Shown here: in pieces, positions 16,309-25,365 of the stretch
Position numbering within the stretch: position 1 is the stretch's first letter
Layout of the letters: each line of letters starts with the position of its first letter
From: an uncultured Campylobacter sp.
Lineage (GTDB): Bacteria; Campylobacterota; Campylobacteria; Campylobacterales; Campylobacteraceae
Assembly: GCA_945873855.1 (NCBI GenBank)
Contig: CAMCEN010000009.1
Location: 1 to 64,000 of the forward strand
Direction of reading: 5' to 3'
Length of the DNA stretch: 64,000 nt
Notes under the pieces: generated by a model
What the model saw: the letters and a program-made list of their open reading frames with translations, nothing else
Databases searched by the model: none
Told to the model about the DNA's origin: nothing
Position numbers and translations under genes: made by a program

Positions 16309-16339
16309 AAATTACTTCACTATAATTTCAAGGTAATTT
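16309..16339 (+). promoter_or_regulatory. dps promoter with dyad around the -10 box
   Basis: A TATAAT box at 16321-16326 is flanked symmetrically by AAATTAC (16309-16315) and GTAATTT (16333-16339). It lies 33 nt before the dps start; AAAGGAG lies at 16347-16353. The dyad over the promoter is a likely repressor site. In this group Dps genes are often under peroxide or iron control (PerR/Fur), but the dyad does not closely match a consensus I can confirm. Confidence 0.5.
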
Positions 16340-16358
16340 TACTTTTAAAGGAGAAAAA

Positions 16359-16802
16359 ATGGACGCAGTTGTAAAACAACTAAACAAAATTCAAGCTGAA
16401 GCTCACGCATTTTATGTAGCTTTCCACGACTATCACTGGAATGTAAAAGGTATGCAATTCTACTCAATTCACGAGTATACAGAGCATGCTTATGATGATA
16501 TGGGTGATCTTTTTGATGATATGGCTGAGCGCGCACTTATGATAGGCGGCAGACCACTTATAAGCATCGATGAAATCGTAAAAGCTGGCGAAGGCGCACC
16601 TGTAGAGGCAAAAGGCGACTACACAGCAGATGCTGTTCTAGTAAATATGCAAAAAGCTTATGAGCACCTAAAAGCTGAGTTTATCAAGCTTGAAGAAGTG
16701 GCTGAAAAAGCAGGCGATCAAACAACAGTAGCAATGGCTCAAGAAGGCTATGCCAAGCTAGAAAAATCACTTTGGATGCTTCGCCAAGCACTTAGCAAGT
16801 AG
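16359..16802 (+). CDS. dps: Dps ferritin-like iron-storage/DNA-protecting protein
   Basis: 147 aa, normal for Dps/NapA. The inter-subunit ferroxidase residues lie in FHDYHWNVKGMQF (His and Asp) and HAYDDMGDLFDDMAERA (Asp and Glu). The C-terminus is short, without an extended Lys-rich DNA-binding tail. The protein forms a 12-mer that oxidises and stores iron using peroxide. The stop TAG abuts a GAATTCTAGAATT repeat copy. Confidence 0.95.
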   Translation: MDAVVKQLNKIQAEAHAFYVAFHDYHWNVKGMQFYSIHEYTEHAYDDMGDLFDDMAERALMIGGRPLISIDEIVKAGEGAPVEAKGDYTADAVLVNMQKAYEHLKAEFIKLEEVAEKAGDQTTVAMAQEGYAKLEKSLWMLRQALSK

Positions 16803-16875
16803 GAATTCTAGAATTTTACTTTTGCTTAACAACTTTTATTTAAAGTTGCAAAATAAATTTTTTAAGGAGAAAAAA

Positions 16876-17403
16876 ATGAAAAAATTTCTTGTTTCTGCAC
16901 TAGCTGCAGCTGCACTTTTTGGCACTACAAACGCAGCAGATTTTGAGGTTAGTGAGACTTCTAAAGTAGCTTTTAGCGTAAAACATCTAAAGCTAATGAC
17001 AGTAGATGGAAGCTTTGGCAAATTTAGCGGTAAAATCAGCTATGATGCTGGCAAACTAAGCGCACTAGAGGGCAGCGTAGATGTAGCTAGTGTAAATACT
17101 CAAAACGGCAAAAGAGATGACCACCTAAGAGCAAATGATATCTTTGATGCTGCAAAATACGCTACAATGACTTTTAAAATGAGCGAGTTTAAAGATGGAA
17201 AAATCATAGGAACTCTAAATGTAAAAGGCAAAGACCACCAAGTTGCCCTTGATGCTAAAATCAGCGAAAATGCTGGCAAACCAGTAATCGCTGCAACTGG
17301 TGTGGTAAAAAGAAGCGAGCTTGGTCTTGTTTGGGAAAACAGCCTAAAAGACAGCGCAGCTAGCGACGAAGTTACTATCAATCTTGAGCTAAGCGCAAAA
17401 TAA
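16876..17403 (+). CDS. YceI-family periplasmic protein
   Basis: 175 aa from ATG 16876, chosen because TAAGGAG sits 6 nt upstream and a clean signal peptide follows (KKFLVSALAAAALFGTTNAA). An upstream in-frame start at 16822 would give a poor leader. YceI lipocalin-like features include VSETSKVAFSVKHLKLMTV, FGKFSGKISYDAGK and the HLRANDIFDAAKY/TMTFKMSEF stretch. Family members bind polyisoprenoid ligands; some are induced by acid, base or oxidative stress. A 7-bp dyad CAACTTT...AAAGTTG at 16830-16848 lies in its leader. Confidence 0.88.
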   Translation: MKKFLVSALAAAALFGTTNAADFEVSETSKVAFSVKHLKLMTVDGSFGKFSGKISYDAGKLSALEGSVDVASVNTQNGKRDDHLRANDIFDAAKYATMTFKMSEFKDGKIIGTLNVKGKDHQVALDAKISENAGKPVIAATGVVKRSELGLVWENSLKDSAASDEVTINLELSAK

Positions 17404-17425
17404 TTTTTTAATTTTTACTTCTTTC

Positions 17426-17453
17426 GCCCGGGCTTGTAGCTCGGGCTTTTTTT
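17426..17453 (+). terminator. Rho-independent terminator after the YceI gene
   Basis: GCCCGGGCT (17426-17434) pairs with AGCTCGGGC (17438-17446) with one G-U pair and a 3-nt loop, followed by seven T residues. It lies 22 nt after the stop codon. Confidence 0.9.
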
Positions 17454-17499
17454 ATGCTTGTATTTTTTTTCAAATCATTTTGGGGTTATGGGGTATTTA

Positions 17500-17787
17500 T
17501 AGGAATTCTGGTTTTAAAACTTAGAAATTCTAGTTTTAAGACTTAGGAAATTCTAGATTTGTAGGTTGTAGGAATTCTAGTTTTGTAAATTATAGGAATT
17601 CTAGATTTTATCTTAGGAATTCTAGATTTGTAGATTGTAGGAATTCTAGTTTTAAAACTTAGGGAATTCTAGTTTTAAAACTTGGGGAATTTTAGATTTG
17701 TAAGTTTAGGAATTCTAGTTTTAAGGCTTAGGAATTCTAGATTTAAAACTTAGGGAATTCTAGATTTTAAAATCTAGAATTCCCTAG
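17500..17787. repeat. Array of about 12 degenerate GGAATTCTAG(A/T)TTT units
   Basis: Half-palindromes alternate with A/T-rich linkers such as TTTTAAAACTTAG and TTTGTAGATTGTAG at a 20-35 bp period, always in the same orientation until the last copy, which is a full palindrome. No open frame crosses it convincingly. The flanking TTTTGGGGTTATGGGGTATTTA at 17479-17499 is a degenerate copy of the AAAAAATACCCCCTAA element in reverse. Confidence 0.88.
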
Positions 17788-17813
17788 CTTCGCGGTAGCG
17801 GCAGTTAAAAAAA

Positions 17814-17893
17814 AGGTGCGGCATGTGAGGCGAATTTAGCTAGCGCGCACCGTAGATAGAATATATAATTCATCAAGGTGCGCGCTAGTTAAA
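17814..17893. other. Strong inverted repeat with competing GGTGCG arm
   Basis: CTAGCGCGCACC (17840-17851) and GGTGCGCGCTAG (17877-17888) are a perfect 12-bp inverted repeat with a 25-nt A/T-rich spacer. Pairing extends to 17 bp (TTTA...TAAA) across one G-T position. An upstream GGTGCG at about 17815-17820 could compete for the CGCACC arm. It lies between convergent YceI and CcsBA genes. It is not followed by a T-run, so it is not a simple terminator. It may be a small RNA, a protein-binding dyad or an element end. Confidence 0.45.
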
Positions 17894-17939
17894 GGCGTCC
17901 ACAAGCCCCACCAGCCAAATTTTAAAGCCAGCCAAAATT

Positions 17940-20900
17940 CTATAAGGTTTTTGAATATTTTTTACCTCTAAGCGCTAGCCCCCATAGCACAAACATACCT
18001 ATACCGATGACATACACAAAGGCTGGCACTTGAACAGCATCGCCTGCTGCGTAGCTGTGCATGCCTGTTAGATAGAAGTTTACGCCAAAATAAGTAAACA
18101 CAATCACCCAATACGCAAACATACTAGCTACCGCAAATGTTAGCTGAGAGTTTAAGCATTTTACAAAGCGCATGTGAAGCACAGCAGCATAAACCAAAAT
18201 GCTTATTAATGCCCAAGTCTCCTTGCTATCCCAGCCCCAGTAGCGACCCCAGCTTTCATTTGCCCACACGCCACCTAAGAAGTTACCAAAAGTAAGCAGA
18301 CAAAGTCCTAAAATCATTGCCATTTCATTTATGCGAGTAGCTTCAAGTATATTTGTGCTAAGCCTTGTATTTTCGCTCTTTCCTTGCAGGGCAAAAAGAA
18401 GCAAGGTAAAAATACCAAGTAGCGAGCAAAGCCCCAAAAAGCCGTAGCTTGCAGTAATTACGCTAACATGGATTGTAAGCCAGTAAGAACGCAAAACCGG
18501 CTGTAAGTTTGTAATCTGCGGGTCTATCCAGCTAAGATGTGCTACAAAAAGCACGCAGCCTGCTAAAATCGCTGTGAGAGCTAGACTGATAGCTGAGCGG
18601 CGAGAGAAGACAATGCCAGAGAGCGCCAAAGCCCAAGCTATGTAAACAAGGCTTTCGTAGGCATCGCTCCAAGGTGCGTGGCCGCTAATGTACCAGCGCA
18701 GCACAAGGCCTATTGTATGAGCGATGAAAGCTAGGATATTTACTATATAAACTATTTTAAATATCACATTTAGGCGCAGGCTGCTTGCTAGGCGGATAAA
18801 TACCACGGCCAAAAGCGCAAGTCCAGCTATGAGATAAACTGGCACAAGATTAGCAAAAATGTTGTATTTGTTAAAGGCAAGCTCGGCTTTTATGTGAGCT
18901 TCATTTGGCATGATAGCTGCGCCTTCTTTTGCTTGGTAGGCTTTGATGGCATTTACGGCTGTATTGGCGTCATTCCAGTTATTTGTAGTAATTCCAGCAT
19001 CAATACCTGCTAGATACATGTGAAGTAGCGTGGCGATGATTTCTTTTTGTTCGTTATCAAGGTTTGCACCAGCTATAGAGTTTGGGTCATACCAAGTGTT
19101 GCTAGTGTCATTTTTGATAGGGAAAATTCTTAGTAAATCGCCATGAAGCATTAAATACAAAATATTTACCTTCTCATCTGCTTTTACTATTTCTTTATCT
19201 AGCGTGGTGCGAGCTGAGAGTGGCTTGCGGTTTGCTTCTTCACTTTTGATTTTTAGCTTGTAGTTCATGTTTTCGCCATCTTTGATAAAAAAGTCATCAA
19301 AGCTAGCGTATTTTTGAGCATCACTTAGTCCCAAAAGCTCACGCAGACGCTCATCAGCGACCTTGATAATAGGCACAGTTCTCCATAGCTCAGGCGCATA
19401 AGTCATGCTAAGTAGCACCTCATCAGCTCTCATACCGTTAAAGCTTGATGAGCGGTAAAGCTTGTTTAAAAGTTCATTAGCTAGAGTATCAAGTGGCTTC
19501 ATGCGGCCATCGTTGCTTTGAACTACTATTGTTTTTGCAAGTTCTGTGTGAGACTCATGAATTCTAGGTAGTTTGCTCATGTCAAGCTCGCTAGCCCTTA
19601 GCTCGCCAAGGCTCAAAGCAGAAAACAAAACTAGCGCAAAAATAGCGCATTTTGGTGCCTGAGCTGCTATTAGCTTAGAGAGTTTGATAAAGCGTGAGTG
19701 TGGATTTATAAGGCTTAAAAACATTCCAAGTCCTAGTAGAAAATATCCTATATAAGTAGGGATTTTGCCTGGGTCGCGGTTTACTGAGAGTATGGTGCCT
19801 CCCTCGTCCATATCATAGCTGCTTTGGAAAAATCTATATCCACCATGGTCTAGCACATGGTTCATGTAGATATGATATGGATAGCTTTTATTGCCATCAA
19901 TGACATTTACAAAGCTAGAATAACTCATCGGCGAGCTAGACCCTGAGTAGCGCAGCATCTCAAAACGCTCAAGCTCTAAGGCAAAAGGCAAATCTATTTT
20001 CATAGGATTAAAGCTAGCTTCAAAGATTTTATCATCAGCGATTAGCTGCGAAGGCCTAGCGTTTACAAAGATATCCATAGGATAGCTTTTGCCATTGTAA
20101 ATTAGCTCTGCTTTGATAGCGTCATTGCCGTTTTCATTAGCTTTTAGCGATACTAGCTCTTGTTTTGCGCTAGCTTTCATAGTCTTTGGTGAGAAGTGGA
20201 TAATCTCATCGGCACTTTTTAGTGTATAAATGCTAAGTTCGCCCATTTTAACTTTTTCATCATTTTTTAGCTGGGTGGCGTTCGTATCATTTATAGCGCC
20301 CATTTGGCGAGAGAGCAAGTTTATATTATTTGAGATATAAAACTCTCCATTTTCTAGGCTAAATTTTATATATTTGCCACTAGCTGGCTCTGTGTTAAAA
20401 GCAATGCTTAAATCGCCTACTTCCATGTGATCACCAGAGCGCAATGTAAGCGTTCTAGAATCAGCTTTGTTTGAAAATACAAGCTCTAGCACACTTTCTC
20501 CATCGCTGCTATCAATCCACGCATAATCAGCATTTGGAACAAAACCAAGGTATTTTAACTCTGCGCTTTTGCCACCTAGCTCGCCTTTTAGGCTAAAATC
20601 ATTGCCAAGTGATTTTGAGAGATACATAGGTTTTGAGACCACAGCCGAGCCATTTGCATCAAGCATACGAAGCTGGATGTAGCTAAGAGAGGTGCGAACT
20701 TCGTTAGAACTCTCGCCATTGCGGATATGAAGTATGCCCTCTATACCAAAATAGCGTGTAATCCCAGCGCCTACTAGTATAAAAAGAAAGCTTACATGAA
20801 AAATAAGCACCGGTAGTTTTTTAAGAGTAATTAGCTTATAAGCAAAGATGTTATAAAGCAGATTTATCCCTAGAATAAGATGAATCAGCCCAAACCACGC

Positions 20901-21035
20901 CGTGCCATAAACCATCGCCCAAGCAGTAGCTGTGTCGTAATAGCTCTCAATAAATGTCCCAGCCCCACAGGCTATGGCAAAAATGAGAAACCAAACTATC
21001 GCCGAAGCTATGCTTAAAAAGAATTTCTCTATCAT
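17940..21035 (-). CDS. Fused CcsB-CcsA cytochrome c synthase (System II)
   Basis: 1031 aa, the fused ResB/CcsB plus ResC/CcsA form typical of Campylobacter and Helicobacter. The N-terminal ResB half has four membrane helices near residues 5-110 and a fourth near 420, with a large periplasmic region. The C-terminal CcsA half (from about 740) has the haem-handling WWD-type motif WGRYWGWDSKETWALI, then further helices. It exports haem and attaches it to CXXCH apocytochromes in the periplasm. The CcoP and CcoO subunits encoded at 57.4-59.2 kb are natural clients. GGAG precedes ATG 21035. Confidence 0.95.
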   Translation of the reverse strand: MIEKFFLSIASAIVWFLIFAIACGAGTFIESYYDTATAWAMVYGTAWFGLIHLILGINLLYNIFAYKLITLKKLPVLIFHVSFLFILVGAGITRYFGIEGILHIRNGESSNEVRTSLSYIQLRMLDANGSAVVSKPMYLSKSLGNDFSLKGELGGKSAELKYLGFVPNADYAWIDSSDGESVLELVFSNKADSRTLTLRSGDHMEVGDLSIAFNTEPASGKYIKFSLENGEFYISNNINLLSRQMGAINDTNATQLKNDEKVKMGELSIYTLKSADEIIHFSPKTMKASAKQELVSLKANENGNDAIKAELIYNGKSYPMDIFVNARPSQLIADDKIFEASFNPMKIDLPFALELERFEMLRYSGSSSPMSYSSFVNVIDGNKSYPYHIYMNHVLDHGGYRFFQSSYDMDEGGTILSVNRDPGKIPTYIGYFLLGLGMFLSLINPHSRFIKLSKLIAAQAPKCAIFALVLFSALSLGELRASELDMSKLPRIHESHTELAKTIVVQSNDGRMKPLDTLANELLNKLYRSSSFNGMRADEVLLSMTYAPELWRTVPIIKVADERLRELLGLSDAQKYASFDDFFIKDGENMNYKLKIKSEEANRKPLSARTTLDKEIVKADEKVNILYLMLHGDLLRIFPIKNDTSNTWYDPNSIAGANLDNEQKEIIATLLHMYLAGIDAGITTNNWNDANTAVNAIKAYQAKEGAAIMPNEAHIKAELAFNKYNIFANLVPVYLIAGLALLAVVFIRLASSLRLNVIFKIVYIVNILAFIAHTIGLVLRWYISGHAPWSDAYESLVYIAWALALSGIVFSRRSAISLALTAILAGCVLFVAHLSWIDPQITNLQPVLRSYWLTIHVSVITASYGFLGLCSLLGIFTLLLFALQGKSENTRLSTNILEATRINEMAMILGLCLLTFGNFLGGVWANESWGRYWGWDSKETWALISILVYAAVLHMRFVKCLNSQLTFAVASMFAYWVIVFTYFGVNFYLTGMHSYAAGDAVQVPAFVYVIGIGMFVLWGLALRGKKYSKTL

Positions 21036-21165
21036 TCTAGCTCCAAAAAATTTTTTAATGAGTGATTTTAACTATAAATAGTAAATGTAAGTGAGCGTTT
21101 TTGTTAAAAGCAAAAAAAATTTATCAATATTAAGAAATTTTGATATAATCTTGCCTTTAAAGCTT

Positions 21166-21350
21166 AGGAATTCTAGAATTCCTAGGGAATTTTGCGCAGT
21201 AATTCTAGTTTAGGGAATTCTAGATTTGGGAATTTTAGAATTCCTAGGCTTTTTGGGGGTTAGGGGGTATTTTTTATCTTAGGGAATTCTCTTTAATGAA
21301 TTCAAGTTGAAAGAATTCTAGAATTCCTATGAAATTCTAGAATTCCCTAC
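21166..21350. repeat. Palindrome cluster with reverse ACCCCCTAA element
   Basis: At least five full or partial palindromes are present: a full copy near 21166-21182, a TTTAGGGAATTCTAGATTTGG form, and full copies near 21314 and 21334. A reversed AAAAAATACCCCCTAACCCCC element lies at 21254-21277. No gene is seen in 21036-21560; all of that spacer is repeats. Confidence 0.88.
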
Positions 21351-21351
21351 T

Positions 21352-21579
21352 ATGTCATCCCCCAGCCCCTTTGGGGGATCTCTATATGGAATTTTAGAAT
21401 TCCCAAAAATTCGTCATTGCGAGGAAGCAAAGCAGAGGGAGCAATCTCATTTATTAAGCCTTGAACGAGATTGCTTCGTCGTTCGTTTCACTCACTCCTC
21501 GCAATGACGGAATTTCCGCAATGACGGAATTTTAAAATTTTCTGTGATGAGATCCTAGGGTCAAGTCGGGGGCACAATG
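21352..21579. repeat. TCATTGCGAG-family units and GTCATCCCCC hairpin
   Basis: GTCATCCCCCAGCCCC...TTTGGGGGATCTC forms a hairpin unit at 21353-21382. TCATTGCGAG...GCAATCTC units lie at 21413-21448 and, reversed, at 21467-21510. A decayed GATCCTAGGGTCAAGTCGGGGG unit lies at about 21551-21572. The last unit abuts and truncates a small reading frame (21561-21632). The same units are present at 4.1-4.7 kb. Confidence 0.85.
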
Positions 21580-21632
21580 CTTAAAATTTGAATTTTATCA
21601 ATTATGCTCTCTATTGTTGCAGAACTGTTCAT
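21561..21632 (-). pseudogene. Truncated gene: intact start, cut after about 18 codons by a repeat
   Basis: A strong AAAAGGAG lies 6 nt before ATG 21632, overlapping the end of the upstream 97-aa gene, as in an operon. The reading frame gives MNSSATIESIIDKIQILS and then runs into the TCGGGGG repeat unit, ending at TGA 21561. The good translation start with almost no body points to a gene whose remainder was lost when the repeat block arrived. Original function unknown. Confidence 0.55.
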
Positions 21633-21643
21633 TATTACTCCTT

Positions 21644-21937
21644 TTATATTAAATTTATTATCACGCATACAGCAATAATTACTATACCTATATAAAATAA
21701 AATATAAGAAATTACAGCAAATAAAATTTTAAAAATATATACAAGATTTTCACAAATTCTATATAATGTGCTACTGTATTTAACTCTACCATCGGCTAAA
21801 ATAGATTTTAATAATGCACATTTTATAAAATAATCATATAAAGAACCGCTGTATTTTTTTGCATAATACGCGCTTAAAAGTAAGTATAGACCTATACCAA
21901 AAGAAACAACCCCAAATAAAAATGTTTGCTCAAACAT
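21644..21937 (-). CDS. Small hypothetical membrane protein
   Basis: 97 aa, not recognised. One hydrophobic segment at about 6-22 (FLFGVVSFGIGLYLLL), a short polar middle (KKYSGSLYDYF...ILADGRVKYSS) and a long hydrophobic C-terminus (about 65-97) suggest two or three membrane spans. AAGGAC lies upstream of ATG 21937. AT-rich, flanked by gene fragments on both sides and by repeat blocks beyond them. It could be the surviving member of a small transferred operon. Confidence 0.65.
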   Translation of the reverse strand: MFEQTFLFGVVSFGIGLYLLLSAYYAKKYSGSLYDYFIKCALLKSILADGRVKYSSTLYRICENLVYIFKILFAVISYILFYIGIVIIAVCVIINLI

Positions 21938-22069
21938 ATTTTATGTCCTTTTAATTTAAAATTTTGAATTTTTCCACTGCTACTTACAGATACTATATCA
22001 GCAAGATTGTTGCTGTTTCTCTCAAATTTTGCTAGATCAAAATTATCTGTGTTTTGTATCTTGGGATAT
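21892..22069 (-). pseudogene. 3' remnant of an unknown gene
   Basis: One minus-strand frame stays open from about 22069 to TAG 21892 with protein-like composition, including NTDNFDLAKFERNSNNLADI and VSVSSSGKIQNFKLKGHK. No start codon fits, and the upstream end lies at a palindrome block (22079 onward). Its stop overlaps the start of the 97-aa gene in another frame. It reads like the tail of a larger protein truncated by the repeats. Family not recognised. Confidence 0.4.
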
Positions 22070-22078
22070 TTTTAGCCT

Positions 22079-22290
22079 TAGGAATTCTAGTTTTTAGGAA
22101 TTTTAGATTTGGGAATTTTAGAATTCCTTAAAAAATACCCCCTAACCCTGGGCCAGCGGATTGCGCAGCAAAAAACTAAGCAATCAGCGGATGAAAAGTA
22201 AAAATAGAAATTCTAGTTTAAGAAATTTTAGTTTAAGGAATTTTAGAATTCCTATGGAATTTTACACAGGAATTCTAGAATTCCTAGAAA
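22079..22290. repeat. Palindrome cluster plus AAAAAATACCCCCTAA element after infB
   Basis: GGAATTCTAG half-sites and degenerate GGGAATTTTAGAATTCC copies surround an AAAAAATACCCCCTAACCC element (22129-22149) followed by CCAGCGGATTGCGCAGCAAAAAAC. A matching CCAGCGGAT tail is found after the copy at 4169. A full palindrome lies at about 22269-22284, just after the infB stop. Confidence 0.85.
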
Positions 22291-22312
22291 ATTACTAAAA
22301 ACAAAAAGCACC

Positions 22313-25039
22313 CTACTCCAAGCTAGCTGCGCTTTCAACGACTTTGTAGCTTTCTACATAATCGCCCTCTTTCATATCATTAAAGCCCTCTATGCCAACG
22401 CCGCATTCATAGCCTTTTGCTACCTCACGCACATCGTCTTTGAAGCGTTTTAGCGAGCTTACATTGCCCTCAAAAACAACCACACCATCACGGATCACGC
22501 GGATTTTTGCGCCACGGTTTATGCTGCCCTCAGTCACCAGACAGCCTGCGATTTGACCGATTTTTGGCACAGATATTACTTGCTTGATTACAGCTTGGCC
22601 CAGCTCTTCTTGGCTGATTACTGGACTCATTAGGCCGCTGAGCAAGGCTTTTACATCATCTATTAGATTGTAGATGATATTGTAGGTTTTTATGCTCACA
22701 CCTCGTTCTTTGGCTAGTTCTTTTACCTCGCCGGTTGGGCGGACATTAAAGCCCAAAATCACGCTATTTGCGCTAGCACTTGCTAGTGCGATATCACTTT
22801 GAGTTATACCGCCCACGCCTTGGTGGATGATATCTACTTTTATCTCATCATTTCTAAGCTTTTCTAGGCTTGCTTTTATCGCTTCTAGCGAGCCTTGGAC
22901 ATCTGCTTTGATGATTACAGGAAGGCTTTTTAGGCTGCCTTCTGCGATTTTTGCGCTAAGTTCGTCAATGCTAACTTTTGTAGATTTGCTAAGCTCTTTT
23001 TGGCGTAGATATTCATATTTTTGCGCTGCGTAGTCACGGGCTTCTTTTTCACTTTTTACGCTTATTAGCGTCTCGCCAGCATCAGGCACTTCGCTAAGGC
23101 CGATTATCACACCACACTCGCCAGGACCTACTGATTTTAGAGGATTTCCTAGATCATCATTTAGAGCTCTAACCCTGCCATGAGCTATGCCAGCTACGAT
23201 TATATCGCCTACTTTTAGAGTTCCATTTTCTACTATTATAGTAGCTACTGGGCCACGGCCTTTTTGAAGTGAGCTTTCTATTATCGTAGCTTTGGCATCT
23301 CTTTTTGAATCAGCTTTTAGATCCAAAAGATCTGCTTGAAGCAACACGATTTCTAGCAGATCTTCTACGCCTTGACCAGTTTTTGCTGAGATTGCGCCAA
23401 ACTCATACTCGCCACCCCAGTCAGTAGTAAGCACACCAAGCTCAGCAAGTCCTGATTTTACTAGATCTGGATTTGCGTTTTCTTTATCCATTTTATTTAT
23501 TGCGATGATTATAGGCACATTTGCGGCTTTTGCGTGAGAAATAGCTTCTTTTGTTTGTGGCTTTACACCATCATCAGCAGCTACTACGATAATAGCGATA
23601 TCAGTAGCATTTGCCCCACGCGCTCTCATCGCTGTAAAGGCCTCGTGTCCTGGAGTGTCAATAAAGGTGATTTTACGGCCGTTTTTTTCTACCATATACG
23701 CACCCACATGCTGTGTAATACCACCAGCCTCGCCGCTAGCGATGCGAGAGTTGCGGATATAGTCTAGCAGGCTGGTTTTTCCGTGGTCAACATGTCCCAT
23801 AATGGTAACTACTGGCACCTTTGTTTCACTGCCACGGCCTTCGTTTTCGCTCTCATAAGCCTTGATATAATCAAAATCTTCTTGTTCGTCTATAATGCTA
23901 ACTTCTACACCAAACTCAGCGCCCAAAATCTCAATCTCATCTTCATTTAAAAAGTCGTTTTTAGTTGTCATTTTGCCCAGTTTAAACAAAGCACCGATTA
24001 CTTCGCTTACGCTTTTTTTGATCTTATCAGCAAACTCATAAAGGCGAATTTCTTTTGGGATTTCTACGCTTGTTACGCTCTCATTATCGCTATTTTTGAT
24101 TACTTTTTTGTGCTTTTTGCGAGCACCACGAGATATGCCACCATCAAAGTTAAAACCTGTATTTTGCTGTGGTGTTCTATAAACATTTATTTGTTTTTTA
24201 GGCTCTTTGCGCTCTACTTCAATAGGCTTTAAAGTAAGATCAGGCAATACCACCACATCTTCATCATCAATTACTATATCGCTACCAAATGAGCCTAGCA
24301 AATCAAGCTTTTGCGAGCTTTCGTGTTTTCCTACCGGGCGAGATGCATTAGGCTTTTTCTCTTTTTTCTTTTTAGCTTGCGTGTTACTTTGGCTACCTAA
24401 ACTAAACATAGATTCAAGATTTTTGCTTTGTTCTTTTAGTGGGCTTGGGCGTTCAGGCTCGCTTTGGCGTTTTTTTACTATTACTAGCCCTTTGCGTTTG
24501 ATTGACTCTGTTTTTTCAGGGATTTTTGGCTCATCTTTTTCATTTTTCATAGTGCTTAGTGCGTTTTCTACAGCGATTTCGTTTATTATATCAGCACTTG
24601 GAGTGCTCTCTTTTTGTGCTGGCTGTTCTTTTTTAGGGCTTGGTTTTTCTTGTTTTGAAGTTTCTTTTGTGCTTTTTTTCTCAGCTGTTTTAGTGGTAGT
24701 TTTTTTCGCAGCTGTTTTTGGCTCTGCTTTTTGTGCCGTTTTTGACTCACTTTTTTCGCTGGTTTTTTCAGTAGTAGTTTTGGCAGTGGTTTTTTTTGCA
24801 GCTGGTTTTTTGGCTGTTTTTTTAGTCTCGGCTTCTTTTGCTTTTTTTTGACGCTGGGCTATGCTTGCTGGCACCACTCCACTTGTAGTATACTCAAATA
24901 TCGCCTCAGCATCCTCTACACTCACTCTTGAAGTAGCGTTTTTGACATCAATGCCAAGCTCTAAGGCTTTTGCTACGATTTCTTTGCCCTCATAGCCTAA
25001 ATCTGCTGCTATATCGCTAATTTTAACTGTATCTTGCAT
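22313..25039 (-). CDS. infB: Translation initiation factor IF-2
   Basis: 908 aa from ATG 25039, preferred over an upstream TTG because AAGGAGA sits 7 nt before it and the stop of ylxR overlaps it as TGATG. A short N-terminal IF2-N subdomain is followed by a long low-complexity Lys/Ala/Thr/Glu linker (about 65-150). The GTPase domain starts with [13 protein letters not shown] (from residue 414) and includes [10 protein letters not shown] and [12 protein letters not shown]-terminal domains finish with [20 protein letters not shown]-2 delivers fMet-tRNA and promotes subunit joining. rbfA and rimP, which follow infB in related genomes, are not found; repeats follow instead. Confidence 0.97.
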   Translation of the reverse strand: MQDTVKISDIAADLGYEGKEIVAKALELGIDVKNATSRVSVEDAEAIFEYTTSGVVPASIAQRQKKAKEAETKKTAKKPAAKKTTAKTTTEKTSEKSESKTAQKAEPKTAAKKTTTKTAEKKSTKETSKQEKPSPKKEQPAQKESTPSADIINEIAVENALSTMKNEKDEPKIPEKTESIKRKGLVIVKKRQSEPERPSPLKEQSKNLESMFSLGSQSNTQAKKKKEKKPNASRPVGKHESSQKLDLLGSFGSDIVIDDEDVVVLPDLTLKPIEVERKEPKKQINVYRTPQQNTGFNFDGGISRGARKKHKKVIKNSDNESVTSVEIPKEIRLYEFADKIKKSVSEVIGALFKLGKMTTKNDFLNEDEIEILGAEFGVEVSIIDEQEDFDYIKAYESENEGRGSETKVPVVTIMGHVDHGKTSLLDYIRNSRIASGEAGGITQHVGAYMVEKNGRKITFIDTPGHEAFTAMRARGANATDIAIIVVAADDGVKPQTKEAISHAKAANVPIIIAINKMDKENANPDLVKSGLAELGVLTTDWGGEYEFGAISAKTGQGVEDLLEIVLLQADLLDLKADSKRDAKATIIESSLQKGRGPVATIIVENGTLKVGDIIVAGIAHGRVRALNDDLGNPLKSVGPGECGVIIGLSEVPDAGETLISVKSEKEARDYAAQKYEYLRQKELSKSTKVSIDELSAKIAEGSLKSLPVIIKADVQGSLEAIKASLEKLRNDEIKVDIIHQGVGGITQSDIALASASANSVILGFNVRPTGEVKELAKERGVSIKTYNIIYNLIDDVKALLSGLMSPVISQEELGQAVIKQVISVPKIGQIAGCLVTEGSINRGAKIRVIRDGVVVFEGNVSSLKRFKDDVREVAKGYECGVGIEGFNDMKEGDYVESYKVVESAASLE

Positions 25040-25257
25040 CAAAAGTCTCCTTTTTCATATGTGCCGAAGCGCCCCAAGGCTTTGCGTAGGATTTTTTCGT
25101 CCTTTTGCAAGCAGTTTTGGCATAGATAAAACGACCGGCAATTTTTGGGATTTTTTATGATTTTACCATCAATGCTGGCAAATCTTGCTAGTTCGTGCTG
25201 AAATAGCCGCATCCTACACACGACACACATACGGATAGGCTGATGAGATTTGCGCAT
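25039..25257 (-). CDS. YlxR-family (DUF448) RNA-binding protein
   Basis: 72 aa. Begins with the family signature [11 protein letters not shown] (Cys pair) and has an [10 protein letters not shown]-type second part, with Arg/Lys-rich ends. YlxR proteins have an RNA-binding fold and sit next to infB in many bacteria, as here (1-nt overlap). AAGGAC precedes ATG 25257. Confidence 0.9.
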   Translation of the reverse strand: MRKSHQPIRMCVVCRMRLFQHELARFASIDGKIIKNPKNCRSFYLCQNCLQKDEKILRKALGRFGTYEKGDF

Positions 25258-25337
25258 TTTCGTCCTTAAAAGCTGCGATTATATCATAATTTCAGGCTTT
25301 TTTGGCAAAAAATGCTTAAAAATTTAGCTTTTTTGCT

Positions 25338-25355
25338 GGGAATTCTAGAATTCTC
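25338..25355. repeat. Single full palindrome between gltS and ylxR
   Basis: GGGAATTCTAGAATTCTC lies 11 nt downstream of the gltS stop in the direction of transcription. Confidence 0.85.
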
Positions 25356-25365
25356 AGTAAAAAAC

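Noticed and set aside
16822-16875. Longer N-terminus for the YceI gene
   Set aside because: A strong ribosome-binding site and clean signal peptide start at 16876.
21036-22312. Insertion sequence with a transposase
   Set aside because: No transposase-like frame was found; only repeats and short gene fragments.
24207-24851. 214-codon frame opposite infB
   Set aside because: It mirrors the low-complexity Lys/Ala/Thr linker of IF-2 and has no start signals.
22313-25042. TTG start for infB one codon upstream
   Set aside because: ATG 25039 has the better ribosome-binding spacing and couples with the ylxR stop.
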